Part shown: piece after piece, positions 29,101 to 40,308 of the stretch | How positions within the stretch are numbered: the stretch's first letter is position 1 | Layout of the letters: each line of letters starts with the position of its first letter | NCBI RefSeq assembly: GCF_004346265.1 | Contig: NZ_SMAP01000009.1 | Span: forward strand, 52,758-116,757 | DNA length: 64,000 nt | Direction: 5' to 3' | From: Thermomonas haemolytica | GTDB lineage: Bacteria; Pseudomonadota; Gammaproteobacteria; Xanthomonadales; Xanthomonadaceae | Program-made: the position numbers and the translations under genes | The notes under the pieces: generated by a model | What the model was told of the DNA's origin: nothing | Seen by the model: the letters and a program-made list of their open reading frames with translations, nothing else | The model's database searches: none

Positions 29101-29192
29101 TGAGTTCGACCGCGCTGACCCTGCTGCTGCTGCCGCTGCTGTACCGCCGCTTCGCCCATCCCGCGCCGACCGCCCCCGGAGCCTCGCCATGA
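26103..29192 (+). CDS. Heavy-metal RND efflux pump (CusA/CzcA family)
   Basis: Inner-membrane proton-driven exporter of the HME subfamily, 1029 aa, 12 helices with two large periplasmic loops. PIDAYPDISPTQVKL near the N-terminus and GMTPEEVEQRVIAPLE are HME hallmarks. The helix-4 signature is GGLAIAIGMLVDAAVVVVEN, which resembles the VDA pattern of Cu/Ag pumps more than the DFGxxxDGAV of Zn/Co/Cd pumps. The porter domain contains FMPTMDEGDILLQL and several methionines (DPMGLNETDLFMQL; IEMRVSEMLTGSRGD). Substrate is therefore only tentatively a monovalent metal. It overlaps the DUF3240 gene by 4 nt. Confidence 0.92.
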   Translation: MLTRLTDFSLRQRLLVLLAALGLAAAGAWAFAHLPIDAYPDISPTQVKLILKAPGMTPEEVEQRVIAPLEMELLGTPRASMLRSTAKYAIADLTLDFEEGTDLYWARQQVAERYAAVAPGLPAGIEGGLAPISTPLSDVYMFSIEGGGLSLAQRRTLLDWTLRPALRTLPGVADVNALGGQARSFVVVPDPAKLAQAGLSLADLAQAIERNNRNDGAGRVDAGEETLIVRVEGALRGAADIAALPLREGPPPLRVGDVAQVRVDALTRYGAVTRDGKGETVEGIVVALRGADASTLVTSVRQRLDELAPGLPPGVRIVPFYDRSSLIQRAVGTVEHALLEATVLVVVLLLLFLGELRAALVVALMLPFAALATFLLMRLTGMSANLMSLGGLAIAIGMLVDAAVVVVENAVSRLDPHAPGAHLPRLHRVYAATREVAVPVAAGILIICLTFMPLLTLQGLEGKLFAPVALTIVFALGASLLLSLTLVPVLASLLLKERAHGEPWLMRRLHALYQPLLERALAHPRVALGAAAGALLLGVLAWLGTGKTFMPTMDEGDILLQLQKPASISLQASLATDDAVARAIRARVPEVRHVIARAGSDELGLDPMGLNETDLFMQLAPRDAWQVADKEALAERIRKVMADFPGLDYGFTQPIEMRVSEMLTGSRGDVAIKVFGPDLATLGELSARIAATLEGIRGAQDVLTQAADHVQYLQVRVDPQAAGRAGLSVSAVQDELRAQLEGMRAGSVIEPDKRTPILVRGDGDLRQSAERFGRSLLARGDGNGDIPLTAVATIAPAAGPVAVRREGGSRFALIQSNVSGRDLVGFVAEARAAVARQVPLPPGYRLVWGGQFENQQRAAARLGLVVPVALGLIFVVLFMTFGSARQALLILGNIPFALVGGILALWLSGQYLSVPASVGFIALLGIAVLNGLVLVAHFNQLHALGLPIERVVREGALRRLRPVLMTASITAFGLVPLLLASGPGSEIQRPLAIVVIGGLVSSTALTLLLLPLLYRRFAHPAPTAPGASP

Positions 29193-29494
29193 GCACGCCG
29201 ATCCGCATGACCCTGGTGTTCCCGCCGGAGCTGGAGGACGGCATCACCGAGGCCCTGTCCGCGCACGCCGGCCTGCCCGGCTACACCCTGTTCCACGCCG
29301 AGGGCCACACCAGCGATTTCCGGCGCGCCTCCGCGGGCGAGCAGGTGCGCGGGCGCGTGCAGCGGCGGGTGCTGTGGATGCTGATCGACCCGGCGCAGCT
29401 GGACGTGGCGCTGGATGCGGTGCGCGCCACGGTGGCCTCGCAGGACGTGCGCTGGTGGACCGAGCCGGTGCTGGCGGCGGGGAGGCTGGCATGA
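29189..29494 (+). CDS. DUF3240 family small protein in the metal efflux operon
   Basis: A 101-aa soluble protein with a ferredoxin-like, PII-like look: MTLVFPPELEDGITEALSAH, GYTLFHAEGHTSDFRRASAGEQVRGRVQR and a terminal VRATVASQDVRWWTEPVL. It matches the DUF3240 pattern, often encoded beside HME-RND pumps. It begins inside the pump stop codon (ATGA) and ends inside the start of the TolC gene (ATGA), so its production is tightly coupled to the efflux complex. A cytoplasmic regulatory or metal-sensing role is an inference; no function is established from the sequence. Confidence 0.85.
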   Translation: MSTPIRMTLVFPPELEDGITEALSAHAGLPGYTLFHAEGHTSDFRRASAGEQVRGRVQRRVLWMLIDPAQLDVALDAVRATVASQDVRWWTEPVLAAGRLA

Positions 29495-30762
29495 GGATGT
29501 ACACCGCGATCGCCCCGCCATTGCTGGCGCTGGCGCTGGGCGCGTTCCCGGCGCACGCCGGCGACACCGGGTTCCTGCCACCGGAGCCGCTGGCCCAGCG
29601 CGCGTTGGCCGCCCAGCCCGAGGTGCGCGCCGCGGTCGCGGCGGCGCAGGCCACCCATGCCGACTCGCGCGCGCTGGCGGCCGGCAGCTACGAATGGGAA
29701 GCGCTGCTGATCCCGCAGCGGCGCAGCGTGGCACCCGGCCTGCGCTACCGCGAGTTCGAGGGCCAGATCAGCCGCCGCATCCGGCTTCCGGGCAAGGCCG
29801 CGCTGGACCGTGCGATCGGCCAGCATGCGGACATCGCCGCGAACCTGCGGATCGACGACGCCACCCACCAGGCCGCACGCCGGCTGGGCCATGACTGGAT
29901 GGGCTGGCTGCGCGCGCGCCTGCTGGACGCCGACGCGCAGGCGCAGCTGGAGCTGATGCGGCAGGCGCGCCAGGCGCTGGCGCGCCGGGTGCAGCTGGGC
30001 GATGCCGCGCGCCGCGAGCTGGACACCATGGACGCCGAGCTCGCGCAGCTGCAGGCCGAGGCGCTGCGCACCGCCGCCGAGGCCGAAGCCGCGCGCAAGG
30101 CGCTGGCCGTCACCTACCCGCAGCTGCCGCTGCCGGCCACGCCGCCGTCGCTGCCGGACCCGGCACCGCTGCCGGGCGGCGTCGCCTACTGGCGCGACCT
30201 GATCATCGCGCGCAGCCATGAGATCGCCATCGCCGAACAGGACGCGCTGCGCCAGCAGCAGGTGGCCGCGCGCGCACGCGCCGACCGCCTACCCGACCCG
30301 AGCATCGGCCTGCGCGTGCTGGACGACCGCGGCGGCGCCGAGCGCGCGGTCGGGGTGGTGCTGTCGGTGCCGCTGGGCGGCCGCTACCGGCGCGACGTCG
30401 CCGCGCGCGAGGCAGCGCGCGCCGACATGGCGCAGGCCGACGTGGACGGCATGCGGCTGACGATCACGCGCGAGGCCCAGGCCACCGCCGACCTCGCCGA
30501 GGCGCGGCACGCGCAGTGGCAGGCGCTGCAGGCCGCGGCCACCGCGCAGGAAGCCGCCACCGCGCGCACCCGGCGCGCCTGGGAACTGGGCGAGGCACCG
30601 CTGGCCGAATGGTTGCTGGCGCAGCGCAACGCCCGCGCCAGCCGCAGCCAGGAGCGCCAGGCGCGGGTGGACGCGCTGGAAGCGGCGCTGCTGGTGCGGA
30701 TCGACAGCCACGAGCTGTGGCACGACAACGAGGACGAGGCCGACGGCACGCCGCGCGAGTGA
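29491..30762 (+). CDS. TolC family outer-membrane efflux channel
   Basis: Outer-membrane component of the metal efflux complex, 423 aa. A signal peptide of about 22 residues ends PAHAGD. Two OEP repeats follow, with long Ala/Arg/Glu-rich coiled-coil helices (for example QAARRLGHDWMGWLRARLLDADAQAQLELM and RARADRLPDPSIGLRVLDD, the latter the usual DPSIGLR turn). LSVPLGGRYRRDVAAREA and EAPLAEWLLAQRNARASR complete the second repeat. It is not a lipoprotein (no lipobox). It is the last gene of the adaptor-pump-DUF3240-channel operon. Confidence 0.88.
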   Translation: MRMYTAIAPPLLALALGAFPAHAGDTGFLPPEPLAQRALAAQPEVRAAVAAAQATHADSRALAAGSYEWEALLIPQRRSVAPGLRYREFEGQISRRIRLPGKAALDRAIGQHADIAANLRIDDATHQAARRLGHDWMGWLRARLLDADAQAQLELMRQARQALARRVQLGDAARRELDTMDAELAQLQAEALRTAAEAEAARKALAVTYPQLPLPATPPSLPDPAPLPGGVAYWRDLIIARSHEIAIAEQDALRQQQVAARARADRLPDPSIGLRVLDDRGGAERAVGVVLSVPLGGRYRRDVAAREAARADMAQADVDGMRLTITREAQATADLAEARHAQWQALQAAATAQEAATARTRRAWELGEAPLAEWLLAQRNARASRSQERQARVDALEAALLVRIDSHELWHDNEDEADGTPRE

Positions 30763-30855
30763 GCGCACAGGCGTGCCGGCAGCGGCCGCCCGCAACGGAC
30801 TGACGCGCGGAGGCCGGTGCTACGATCCGCAGCCCCGCCCCCTGGAAGCCCCGCC

Positions 30856-32661
30856 GTGACCGCACCGCTGCGCACGCTCATGCTCGCCCTGTGCCTGCTC
30901 CCCGCGCTGGCGCGCGCGCAGGCACCGGCGCAGGGCACCGTCGCCGATGCCGCCTTCCGCGCGATCTACCAGTCGGAGTGGGCATGGCGGACGCAGCAGG
31001 CCGGTGGCTGGAATGAGGACAGCGATACCGGTGCGGATGCTGCCACGCAGGAGCGCCTGCCCGACGTCGGCGCCCCTGCGCAAACCGCACGCCTGGCCTA
31101 TCTGCAGGACGTGCTGCGCCGGCTGGAGGCGATCGATGAGGCCGCGCTCTCGCCCGGCGAGCGCCTGAACTACGCGGTGTACCGGCCGCAGATCGAGCAC
31201 CGGATCGCCGCGCTGCGCTTTCGCGAATACGAGATGCCGTTCAATTCCGACAGCGCGTTCTGGTCGGACCTCGACTTCATGGCGCGCGCCGAGCTGCGCG
31301 ATGCCGCCGCCTACCGCGCCTACGCCGCGCGCCTGCGCGACGTGCCGCGCTACTTCGACCAGCAGATCGCCAACATGCGCGCCGGGCTGGCGCGCGGGTT
31401 CTCGGTGCCGCGCGCGGTGCTCGCCGGGCGCGACGGCGCGATCGCCGCGGTGGCCACCCTGCAGGACCCGGAAGCCGCCGCGCTGTATGCGCCCTATGCG
31501 AAGCTGCCGGCGACGATCCCGGCCGCCGAGCAGGACGCGCTGCGCGCGGAAGGCCGCGCCGCGATCCGCGATGCGGTGATCCCCGCCTACCGCCGGCTGC
31601 TGGCGTTCTTCCGCGAGGAATACCTGCCACGCGCGCGCACCACCCTGGCCGCCGAAGCCCTGCCTGACGGCAAGGCCTACTACCGCGAGCAGATCCGCCG
31701 CTACACCACCCTCGACCTGGCGCCCGAGCAGATCCATGCAATCGGCCTGCGCGAGGTCGCCGACCTGCGCGCGCAGATGGAGGCGATCATCGACCGTCTC
31801 GGCTTCCGCGGGCGCTCGCCGAAGACCCGGTTCGCCGATTTCCTCGCCTTCCTGCGCACCGATCCGCAGTTCTACGCGCAGACGCCGCAGCTGCTGCTGG
31901 AGCGCGCGGCCTGGATCAGCAAGCGGGTGGACGGCCAGCTCGGCCGCCTGATCGGCACCCTGCCGCGCGGGCGCTTCACCATCGAGCCGGTGCCGGCGGC
32001 GATCGCGCCGTACTGGACCGCCGGCCGCGGCAGCGCGGACGTGTACTGGGTCAATACCTACGACCTGCCCAGCCGTCCGCTGTACACCCTGCCGGCGCTG
32101 ACCCTGCACGAGTCCGCGCCCGGACATTCGCTGCAACAGATGCTGGTGCGCGAGCAGGGCACGCTGCCGGGCTTCCGCAAGGAGTACATCAGCGCCTATG
32201 GCGAGGGCTGGGCGCTGTACAGCGAGTGGCTGGGCGAGGAAATGGGCATCTACCAGACGCCCTACGAGGAATTCGGCCGCCTCACCTACGCGATATGGCG
32301 CGCCTGCCGGCTGGTGATCGATACCGGCATCCACCATTACGGCTGGAGCCGCGCGCGCGCCCAGGCTTACCTGCGCGAGAACACCGCGCTGTCCGAACAC
32401 GAGATCGCCACCGAGGTGGACCGCTACATCAGCTGGCCGGCGCAGGCGCTGAGCTACACGCTGGGCGAACTCACCATCCGCGCGCTGCGGCGCGAGGCGG
32501 AAACCGCGCTGGGCGCACGCTTCGACGTGCGCGCCTTCCACGACGTGGTGCTCGGCCAAGGCGCGGTGCCGCTGCCGGTGCTGCAGGCGCAGGTACGGGC
32601 CTGGATCGCCGCGCAGCAGGCCGCCACGCCCTCCGGTGCGACGCCGGCGGCGGTGCGCTAG
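30856..32661 (+). CDS. Exported DUF885 family protein (probable metallopeptidase-like)
   Basis: A 601-aa protein with a signal peptide (TAPLRTLMLALCLLPALARAQA). DUF885 proteins have a helical fold like M32/M2 metallopeptidases. The zinc-site-like motif is TLHESAPGHSLQQ (His418, Glu419, His424), and YGEGWALYSEWLGEEMG carries the second acidic set. The start is GTG at 30856, chosen because it gives the signal peptide; an ATG three codons into the hydrophobic core is possible. A TACGAT box lies about 20 nt upstream. Function is not established; periplasmic peptide hydrolysis is plausible. Confidence 0.87.
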   Translation: MTAPLRTLMLALCLLPALARAQAPAQGTVADAAFRAIYQSEWAWRTQQAGGWNEDSDTGADAATQERLPDVGAPAQTARLAYLQDVLRRLEAIDEAALSPGERLNYAVYRPQIEHRIAALRFREYEMPFNSDSAFWSDLDFMARAELRDAAAYRAYAARLRDVPRYFDQQIANMRAGLARGFSVPRAVLAGRDGAIAAVATLQDPEAAALYAPYAKLPATIPAAEQDALRAEGRAAIRDAVIPAYRRLLAFFREEYLPRARTTLAAEALPDGKAYYREQIRRYTTLDLAPEQIHAIGLREVADLRAQMEAIIDRLGFRGRSPKTRFADFLAFLRTDPQFYAQTPQLLLERAAWISKRVDGQLGRLIGTLPRGRFTIEPVPAAIAPYWTAGRGSADVYWVNTYDLPSRPLYTLPALTLHESAPGHSLQQMLVREQGTLPGFRKEYISAYGEGWALYSEWLGEEMGIYQTPYEEFGRLTYAIWRACRLVIDTGIHHYGWSRARAQAYLRENTALSEHEIATEVDRYISWPAQALSYTLGELTIRALRREAETALGARFDVRAFHDVVLGQGAVPLPVLQAQVRAWIAAQQAATPSGATPAAVR

Positions 32662-32707
32662 GATCGCGCCCGGCCGCACTGGCCGGACGTTCTCGACGGG
32701 GTTCCCT

Positions 32708-33460
32708 ATGCGCACGCATGCCCGGCTGCTGGCCGGCTTCCTGCTGCTGTTCGTCGTGTACCAGGCCTCGGAAGGCCTGCAGACCGTGTACGCGCCCGGC
32801 AACCCGCTGGGGCCGGCGTTGATGCTGGCCGCGCTGCTGCTGGCATGGCCGGTGGGGCGCTGGATCGACGGCAGCGGCTACCGCGCGTTCGGCCTGCACG
32901 GGCGGCACTGGGCCGGGCTGCTGCTGGGCATGTTCCTGCTCGCGGTACTGGCGAAGCTGGCCGGCGAGGCGCTAGCGCTGGGGCTGGGCATGGAGCGCTT
33001 CACCCCGATGGTGGCGCTGGCGGCGCCGGCGGTCGCGCTGGCGGTGGTCAGCACCTTCGTGCCATCGCTGGCCGAGGACATCCTCACCCGCGGCTTCCTG
33101 CTGCGCCTGACCCCGCGCCCGCTGGGGCCCTGGGGCTACGTGCTCGGTTCGGCGCTGCTGTACACCCTCAACCACGTCTGGCGCTTCGACTGGGGGCTCA
33201 GCGAGCAGCTGCGGCTGTTCTGCCTCGGCCTGGCCTACGGCGCGGCCGCCTACCGCTTCGGCTCGCTGTGGGCCGCGGTGGGCCTGCACTGGGGCTGGAA
33301 CCTGGGCAACAGCCTGCTGTCGCAGGCCTGGCCCGGCGCGGTGCTGGAGGTGGCCGGCAACCGCCTGGTCTCGGCCGCCGTGCACCTGGTGCTGCTGGCG
33401 ATCGTGCTGGCCTGGCCGCGCCCGGCCCCCTCCCCGCCCGCCGCGCCCGCCGCCGGCTGA
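32708..33460 (+). CDS. CPBP family intramembrane glutamic endopeptidase
   Basis: A 250-aa polytopic membrane protein, about 6-7 helices, of the CPBP (Abi/Rce1-like) family. Motif 1 is LAEDILTRGFLLR with Glu123-Asp124 and Arg128; the canonical form is EExxxR, so the second acid is Asp here. Motif 2 contains LNHVWRFDWG, and motif 3 is GLHWGWNLGNSLL with the His and Asn. The residues needed for catalysis in Rce1-like enzymes are therefore present. The start at 32708 is the first Met of the hydrophobic N-terminus. Substrate unknown. rpmB follows but with its own promoter. Confidence 0.85.
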   Translation: MRTHARLLAGFLLLFVVYQASEGLQTVYAPGNPLGPALMLAALLLAWPVGRWIDGSGYRAFGLHGRHWAGLLLGMFLLAVLAKLAGEALALGLGMERFTPMVALAAPAVALAVVSTFVPSLAEDILTRGFLLRLTPRPLGPWGYVLGSALLYTLNHVWRFDWGLSEQLRLFCLGLAYGAAAYRFGSLWAAVGLHWGWNLGNSLLSQAWPGAVLEVAGNRLVSAAVHLVLLAIVLAWPRPAPSPPAAPAAG

Positions 33461-33504
33461 CGGCGCCAGCGGCCCGGTGGCTTGCGGCGCGCCCGCGTGG
33501 CGGG

Positions 33505-33510
33505 CATAAT
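33505..33510 (+). promoter_or_regulatory. -10 box (CATAAT) of rpmB-rpmG
   Basis: CATAAT followed by a leader of about 92 nt with GC-rich stems before the rpmB GTG. A leader of this size could host feedback control by a ribosomal protein, but no known motif is recognised. Confidence 0.45.
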
Positions 33511-33608
33511 GCGCGGCTCGCTGCGTCCTGCAGCGCCTTCCCGGCCGCGTGCCGGGGCCGCCGTCTCCCGGGCTACGGGCGACAACCCAACCACCATCGA
33601 GGTGCCCA

Positions 33609-33845
33609 GTGTCCAAAGTCTGCCAAGTCACCGGCAAGCGCACGACGACCGGCAACAACGTCTCGCACTCCAACCGCAAGACGCGTCGTCGCTTCCAGCC
33701 CAACCTCCACGAGCGCCGCTTCTGGGTCGCCTCCGAAAACCGTTGGGTCAAGCTCCGTGTTTCCACCGCCGCGCTGCGCACCATCGACAAGAACGGCATC
33801 GACGCCGTGCTCGCCGACCTGCGCAAGCAGGGCCTGAAGGTCTAA
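33609..33845 (+). CDS. rpmB: 50S ribosomal protein L28
   Basis: A 78-aa large-subunit protein. [32 protein letters not shown] is the diagnostic L28 N-terminus, followed by [30 protein letters not shown]. The start codon is GTG at 33609, with GAGGTG about 7-9 nt upstream; an upstream open frame is not L28. rpmG follows 14 nt later, the usual rpmB-rpmG operon. Confidence 0.97.
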   Translation: MSKVCQVTGKRTTTGNNVSHSNRKTRRRFQPNLHERRFWVASENRWVKLRVSTAALRTIDKNGIDAVLADLRKQGLKV

Positions 33846-33859
33846 GGGAGGATCGAACC

Positions 33860-34024
33860 ATGGCTTCCAAGCGCGACAAGATCCGCCTGATCTCCTCGGC
33901 CGGCACCGGCCACTTCTACACCACCGACAAGAACAAGAAGAACACGCCGAACAAGATGGAGGTCAGCAAGTACGACCCCGTCGTTCGCAAGCACGTGATG
34001 TACAAGGAAGGCAAGATCAAGTAA
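33860..34024 (+). CDS. rpmG: 50S ribosomal protein L33
   Basis: A 54-aa large-subunit protein, [25 protein letters not shown] then [24 protein letters not shown]. It is the cysteine-free (C-minus) L33 form, without the CxxC pairs of zinc-binding paralogues. GGGAGG lies 9-14 nt before the ATG. Last gene of its operon; a terminator follows. Confidence 0.97.
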   Translation: MASKRDKIRLISSAGTGHFYTTDKNKKNTPNKMEVSKYDPVVRKHVMYKEGKIK

Positions 34025-34052
34025 GCCGCCCGATCTTCCGGGATGCACTACT

Positions 34053-34084
34053 GCAAGGCCCGCCGCAAGGCGGGCTTTGCGTTT
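34053..34084 (+). terminator. Intrinsic terminator after rpmG
   Basis: A 12-bp stem GCAAGGCCCGCC / GGCGGGCTTTGC (one G-U pair) with a GCAA tetraloop, followed by GTTT. Confidence 0.75.
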
Positions 34085-34131
34085 CCGGGCCGGGTGTTCC
34101 CGCGCCCTGCGCCGCGTCGCGCCGGCGGTGC

Positions 34132-34137
34132 GATAAT
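34132..34137 (+). promoter_or_regulatory. -10 box (GATAAT) 6 nt before ubiE
   Basis: GATAAT-N6-ATG, predicting a leaderless or near-leaderless ubiE mRNA. It lies right after the rpmG terminator. Confidence 0.55.
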
Positions 34138-34143
34138 CGCCGC

Positions 34144-34905
34144 ATGAGCGAACCCACGGGCACCCCCGGCACCACCCACTTCGGCTTCCGCGAGGTGCCG
34201 GTGGCCGAGAAGCAGAAGCTGGTCGGCGAGGTGTTCTCGTCGGTGGCGCGCAAGTACGACGTGATGAACGATGCCATGAGCCTGGGCATCCATCGGGTCT
34301 GGAAGCGCTTCTTCGTCGCCACCTCGCAGGTCAGGAAGGGCGATCGCGTGCTGGACCTGGCCGGCGGCACCGGCGACATCGCCGCGCTGCTGAAGGACCG
34401 CGTGGGCGAGACCGGCGAGCTGGTGCTGGGCGACATCAACGGCGACATGCTGCGCGTGGGCCGCGACCGCATGACCGACCGCGGGAACGTGCGCGGCTTT
34501 ACGTACGTGCAGTGCAACGCCGAGCGCCTGCCGTTCCCCGACGCCAACTTCGACCTGGTGACGATGGCCTTCGGCCTGCGCAACGTCACCGACAAGGACG
34601 CCGCCCTGCGCGAGATCGCCCGGGTGCTCAAGCCCGGCGGGCAGGCGCGGGTGCTGGAGTTCTCGGAAGTGAAGGCCGAGTGGTTCCGGCCGCTGTACGA
34701 CTTCCACTCGTTCCAGGTGCTGCCGCGGCTGGGCCGGCTGCTGGCCAACGACGCCGACAGCTACCGCTACCTCGCCGAGTCGATCCGCAAGCATCCGCCG
34801 CAGGGCGCCCTCAAGGCGATGATGGAGGCGGCGGGGCTGGTGCGCTGCAGCTACCGCAACCTGAGCGCCGGGATCGTGGCCATCCACACCGGCTACAAAG
34901 CCTGA
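34144..34905 (+). CDS. ubiE: Ubiquinone/menaquinone biosynthesis C-methyltransferase UbiE
   Basis: SAM-dependent C-methyltransferase of quinone biosynthesis, 253 aa. Family signatures are [28 protein letters not shown], the SAM motif [35 protein letters not shown] and [28 protein letters not shown]. The C-terminal [15 protein letters not shown] is typical. The promoter box is 6 nt before the ATG. The following small membrane protein gene starts 3 nt after the stop. Confidence 0.97.
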   Translation: MSEPTGTPGTTHFGFREVPVAEKQKLVGEVFSSVARKYDVMNDAMSLGIHRVWKRFFVATSQVRKGDRVLDLAGGTGDIAALLKDRVGETGELVLGDINGDMLRVGRDRMTDRGNVRGFTYVQCNAERLPFPDANFDLVTMAFGLRNVTDKDAALREIARVLKPGGQARVLEFSEVKAEWFRPLYDFHSFQVLPRLGRLLANDADSYRYLAESIRKHPPQGALKAMMEAAGLVRCSYRNLSAGIVAIHTGYKA

Positions 34906-34908
34906 GCC

Positions 34909-35100
34909 ATGACCGCACAGCCGCCGCTGCAGAACTTCCGCGACAGCCCCTGGCGCTACTCGCAGTTCGTGGTGCTGGGCCTGCTCGCGGCCGGGCTGGT
35001 GAAGTGGCTGAGCCCGCTGGGCTGGCCGGCGGCGCTGGGCATCGGCGCGGCGGTCGGCGTGGGCTACCTGCTGTTCGAGAAGAAGCGCGGCGTGATCTGA
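34909..35100 (+). CDS. Small membrane protein downstream of ubiE
   Basis: A 63-aa protein with two hydrophobic helices (about 19-35 and 39-57) separated by LSPLGWP, and a basic C-terminus FEKKRGVI. I do not recognise a family. The gene is sandwiched 3 nt after ubiE and 5 nt before ung, so it is part of one transcription unit, which supports it being real. Confidence 0.75.
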   Translation: MTAQPPLQNFRDSPWRYSQFVVLGLLAAGLVKWLSPLGWPAALGIGAAVGVGYLLFEKKRGVI

Positions 35101-35105
35101 CCGGG

Positions 35106-35825
35106 ATGGATGCGCCCGCCCCGCCCGCGGTCCGCCTGGAGCCGAGCTGGAAGGCCCGCGTCGGCGACTGGTTCGCGCGCGAGGACATGCGCCAGCTCGC
35201 CGCCTTCCTGCGCCAGCGCAAGGCGGCCGGCGCCACCATCTATCCTCCCGGCGGCGAGATCTTCGCCGCGTTCGACGCCACCCCGTTCGAGGCGGTGAAG
35301 GTGGTCATCCTCGGCCAGGACCCGTACCACGGCCCCGGCCAGGCCCACGGGCTGTGCTTCTCGGTACGCCCGGGGGTGCCGGTGCCGCCGTCGCTGGACA
35401 ACATCTACAAGGAGCTGGCGCGCGACACCGGCTTCGTCCGCCCCGACCACGGCTGCCTGCTGCCCTGGGCCCGCCGCGGGGTGCTGCTGCTCAACAGCGT
35501 GCTGACGGTCGAGGCCGGCCAGGCCGGCGCGCACCAGGGCAAGGGCTGGGAAGGCTTCACCGACCACGTGGTGGACGTGCTCAACCGCGAGCGCGAGCAC
35601 CTGGTCTTCCTGCTCTGGGGCAGCTACGCGCAGAAGAAGGGCGCGGTGATCGACCCGCGCCGGCACCGGGTGCTGAAGGCGCCGCACCCCTCGCCGCTGT
35701 CCGCCCACCGCGGCTTCCTGGGCTGCGGGCATTTCTCGGCCGCCAACCAGTATCTGGCGCGCACCGGGCAGACCCCGGTGGACTGGTCCCTGCCGCCGGC
35801 GCGGGATCTGGCCGCCGGGACGTGA
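35106..35825 (+). CDS. ung: Uracil-DNA glycosylase, family 1
   Basis: Removes uracil from DNA, 239 aa. The water-activating loop is [18 protein letters not shown] with Asp72. The Pro-rich loop is [11 protein letters not shown], the uracil-binding segment is [29 protein letters not shown], and the Leu-intercalation loop is [18 protein letters not shown] with His194. The start at 35106 follows the small membrane gene by 5 nt. It is the third DNA-repair glycosylase or nuclease gene in the window, together with mutM and xthA. Confidence 0.97.
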   Translation: MDAPAPPAVRLEPSWKARVGDWFAREDMRQLAAFLRQRKAAGATIYPPGGEIFAAFDATPFEAVKVVILGQDPYHGPGQAHGLCFSVRPGVPVPPSLDNIYKELARDTGFVRPDHGCLLPWARRGVLLLNSVLTVEAGQAGAHQGKGWEGFTDHVVDVLNREREHLVFLLWGSYAQKKGAVIDPRRHRVLKAPHPSPLSAHRGFLGCGHFSAANQYLARTGQTPVDWSLPPARDLAAGT

Positions 35826-35945
35826 GCGCCCGGGCTTGATCCCACGCTGCAGCGCCCGCATATCGACCTGACAAGCCGCGTGGCTGACTGGTGTTTGAAC
35901 ATCCATTGTTCCACCGACGCAACGCTCAGGAACTTCCACCCCTGA

Positions 35946-35975
35946 TTAGCAGTCATACGGGGCGACTGCTAGAAT
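35946..35975 (+). promoter_or_regulatory. rpoH promoter region with inverted repeat over the -35/-10
   Basis: The -10 is TAGAAT (35970-35975). An 8-bp perfect inverted repeat TAGCAGTC / GACTGCTA (35947-35954, 35964-35971) with a 9-nt spacer spans from the expected -35 to the -10. It would not be in the mRNA, so it looks like an operator rather than an RNA thermometer. Confidence 0.5.
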
Positions 35976-35997
35976 CCAGCGCATGAGGGAATCCGCC

Positions 35998-36864
<867 letters not shown>

Positions 36865-36888
36865 TCCTCGCCGCATCCAAGCAGTGCC

Positions 36889-36924
36889 GCCGACGGCCCG
36901 GAGCACTCCGGGCCGTCGGCGTTT
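36889..36924 (+). terminator. Intrinsic terminator after rpoH
   Basis: A 14-bp perfect stem GCCGACGGCCCGGA / TCCGGGCCGTCGGC with a GCAC loop, followed by GTTTCGGGATTTAAAA. It separates convergent rpoH and tal. Confidence 0.8.
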
Positions 36925-36936
36925 CGGGATTTAAAA

Positions 36937-37881
36937 TCAGCTCGCGAGCCGCGCGGCCAGCAGGGCTTCCAGCGCGCGCTGGTCGGCGGCGAACTTGCGG
37001 ATGCCCTCGGCCAGCTTGTCGCTGGCCATCGCGTCCTCGTTGTGCTGCCAGCGGAAGTCAGCTTCAGCCAGCGCCGGCGGCGCGGGCGTCGTCGTCTCCG
37101 GTGCGCGCAAGGCCACGGGCACCTCGCCTTCGTCGCCGGCCAGCTGCTCGAGCAGCTCGGGGGCGATGGTCAGGCGGTCGCAGCCGGCCAGCGCCAGCAC
37201 CTGCCCGGTGTTGCGGAAGCTGGCGCCCATCACCACGGTGCGGTAGCCGTGCTGCTTGTAGTGCTGCCAGATGCGCCGCACCGACTGCACGCCAGGATCC
37301 TCCTCGGGCGTCGCCGGTGCGGGCAGGCCGCGGGCGAGGTGCCAGTCGAGGATGCGGCCGACGAACGGCGAGATCAGGAATACCCCGGCATCCGCGCAGG
37401 CGCGCGCCTGCGCGAACGAGAACAGCAGGGTGAGGTTGCAGGCGATGCCCTCGCGCTCCAGCCGCTCGGCGGCGCGGATGCCCTCCCAGGTCGCCGCGAT
37501 CTTGATCAGCAGGCGCTCGGTGCCGATGCCGGCATCGGCATACAGCTGCACCAGCCGCCGCGCCTTGGCGATGGTGGCCTCGGTATCGAAGCTTAGGCGC
37601 GCATCGACCTCGGTGGATACCCGCCCCGGGATCAGCTTGAGGATCTCCGCGCCGATCGCCACCGCGAGCCGGTCGCAGGCATCGCCTAGGCGGTCCTCGG
37701 CACCCGCCTGCGCCAGCGCCGCCTGCACCAGCGGCGCGTACGCCGGCAGCGCGGCCGCCTTCAGCAGCAGGGACGGATTGGTGGTGGCATCCATCGGCGC
37801 ATAGCGGGCGATGGCCTCGATATCGCCGGTGTCGGCGACCACGGTGGAATGCTGGCGAAGCTGGTCGAGTCGGGAAGTCAC
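36937..37881 (-). CDS. tal: Transaldolase
   Basis: Pentose-phosphate enzyme exchanging a dihydroxyacetone unit, 314 aa. [13 protein letters not shown] near residue 31 and [14 protein letters not shown] are family motifs. The Schiff-base lysine is Lys127 in [44 protein letters not shown] and [21 protein letters not shown] are also diagnostic. The start is GTG at 37881 ([14 protein letters not shown]), which fits the subfamily 1 N-terminus. priA lies 59 bp upstream in the same direction. Confidence 0.95.
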   Translation of the reverse strand: MTSRLDQLRQHSTVVADTGDIEAIARYAPMDATTNPSLLLKAAALPAYAPLVQAALAQAGAEDRLGDACDRLAVAIGAEILKLIPGRVSTEVDARLSFDTEATIAKARRLVQLYADAGIGTERLLIKIAATWEGIRAAERLEREGIACNLTLLFSFAQARACADAGVFLISPFVGRILDWHLARGLPAPATPEEDPGVQSVRRIWQHYKQHGYRTVVMGASFRNTGQVLALAGCDRLTIAPELLEQLAGDEGEVPVALRAPETTTPAPPALAEADFRWQHNEDAMASDKLAEGIRKFAADQRALEALLAARLAS

Positions 37882-37940
37882 GGATGGAGGTCTGCGTGTG
37901 CGTCGGAACCGGCGATTGTCGCGCATCGCGCCGCGCGCGG

Positions 37941-40127
<2,187 letters not shown>

Positions 40128-40133
40128 CGGCCC

Positions 40134-40139
40134 AGTCTA
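40134..40139 (-). promoter_or_regulatory. -10 box (TAGACT) 6 nt before priA
   Basis: TAGACT-N6-ATG on the minus strand, predicting leaderless priA mRNA. Confidence 0.5.
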
Positions 40140-40273
40140 GCGCCGCCACCCGGCGCACGCCCCGCGCCATCAGCGGCCTGATGCGCGCCGGTGTCAAGGC
40201 GAGCTTGCCGGGCATAGCTTCACGCGGAATCACCAAAAGCGCGCAAGCTCTTGTTTCCGATGGCAAACATTCC

Positions 40274-40296
40274 TTATCCACATCGCCTGTGGATAA
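40274..40296. promoter_or_regulatory. Pair of perfect inverted DnaA boxes
   Basis: TTATCCACA (40274-40282) and TGTGGATAA (40288-40296) face each other with a 5-bp spacer. Both are exact consensus 9-mers. Confidence 0.8.
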
Positions 40297-40299
40297 GCT

Positions 40300-40308
40300 T
40301 GTGCATAC
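40300..40308 (-). promoter_or_regulatory. Third DnaA box (TGTGCATAC)
   Basis: It matches TGTGnATAA at all but the last base and lies 3 bp from the perfect pair. Confidence 0.55.

Noticed and set aside
26832..29159. Minus-strand 775-codon frame opposite the RND pump
   Set aside because: Gln/Arg/His-rich shadow of a GC-rich membrane protein gene.
27611..29188. Extension of the DUF3240 frame upstream into the RND pump gene
   Set aside because: Upstream residues are Arg/Ala/Pro shadow sequence; only the ATG at 29189 gives the family protein.
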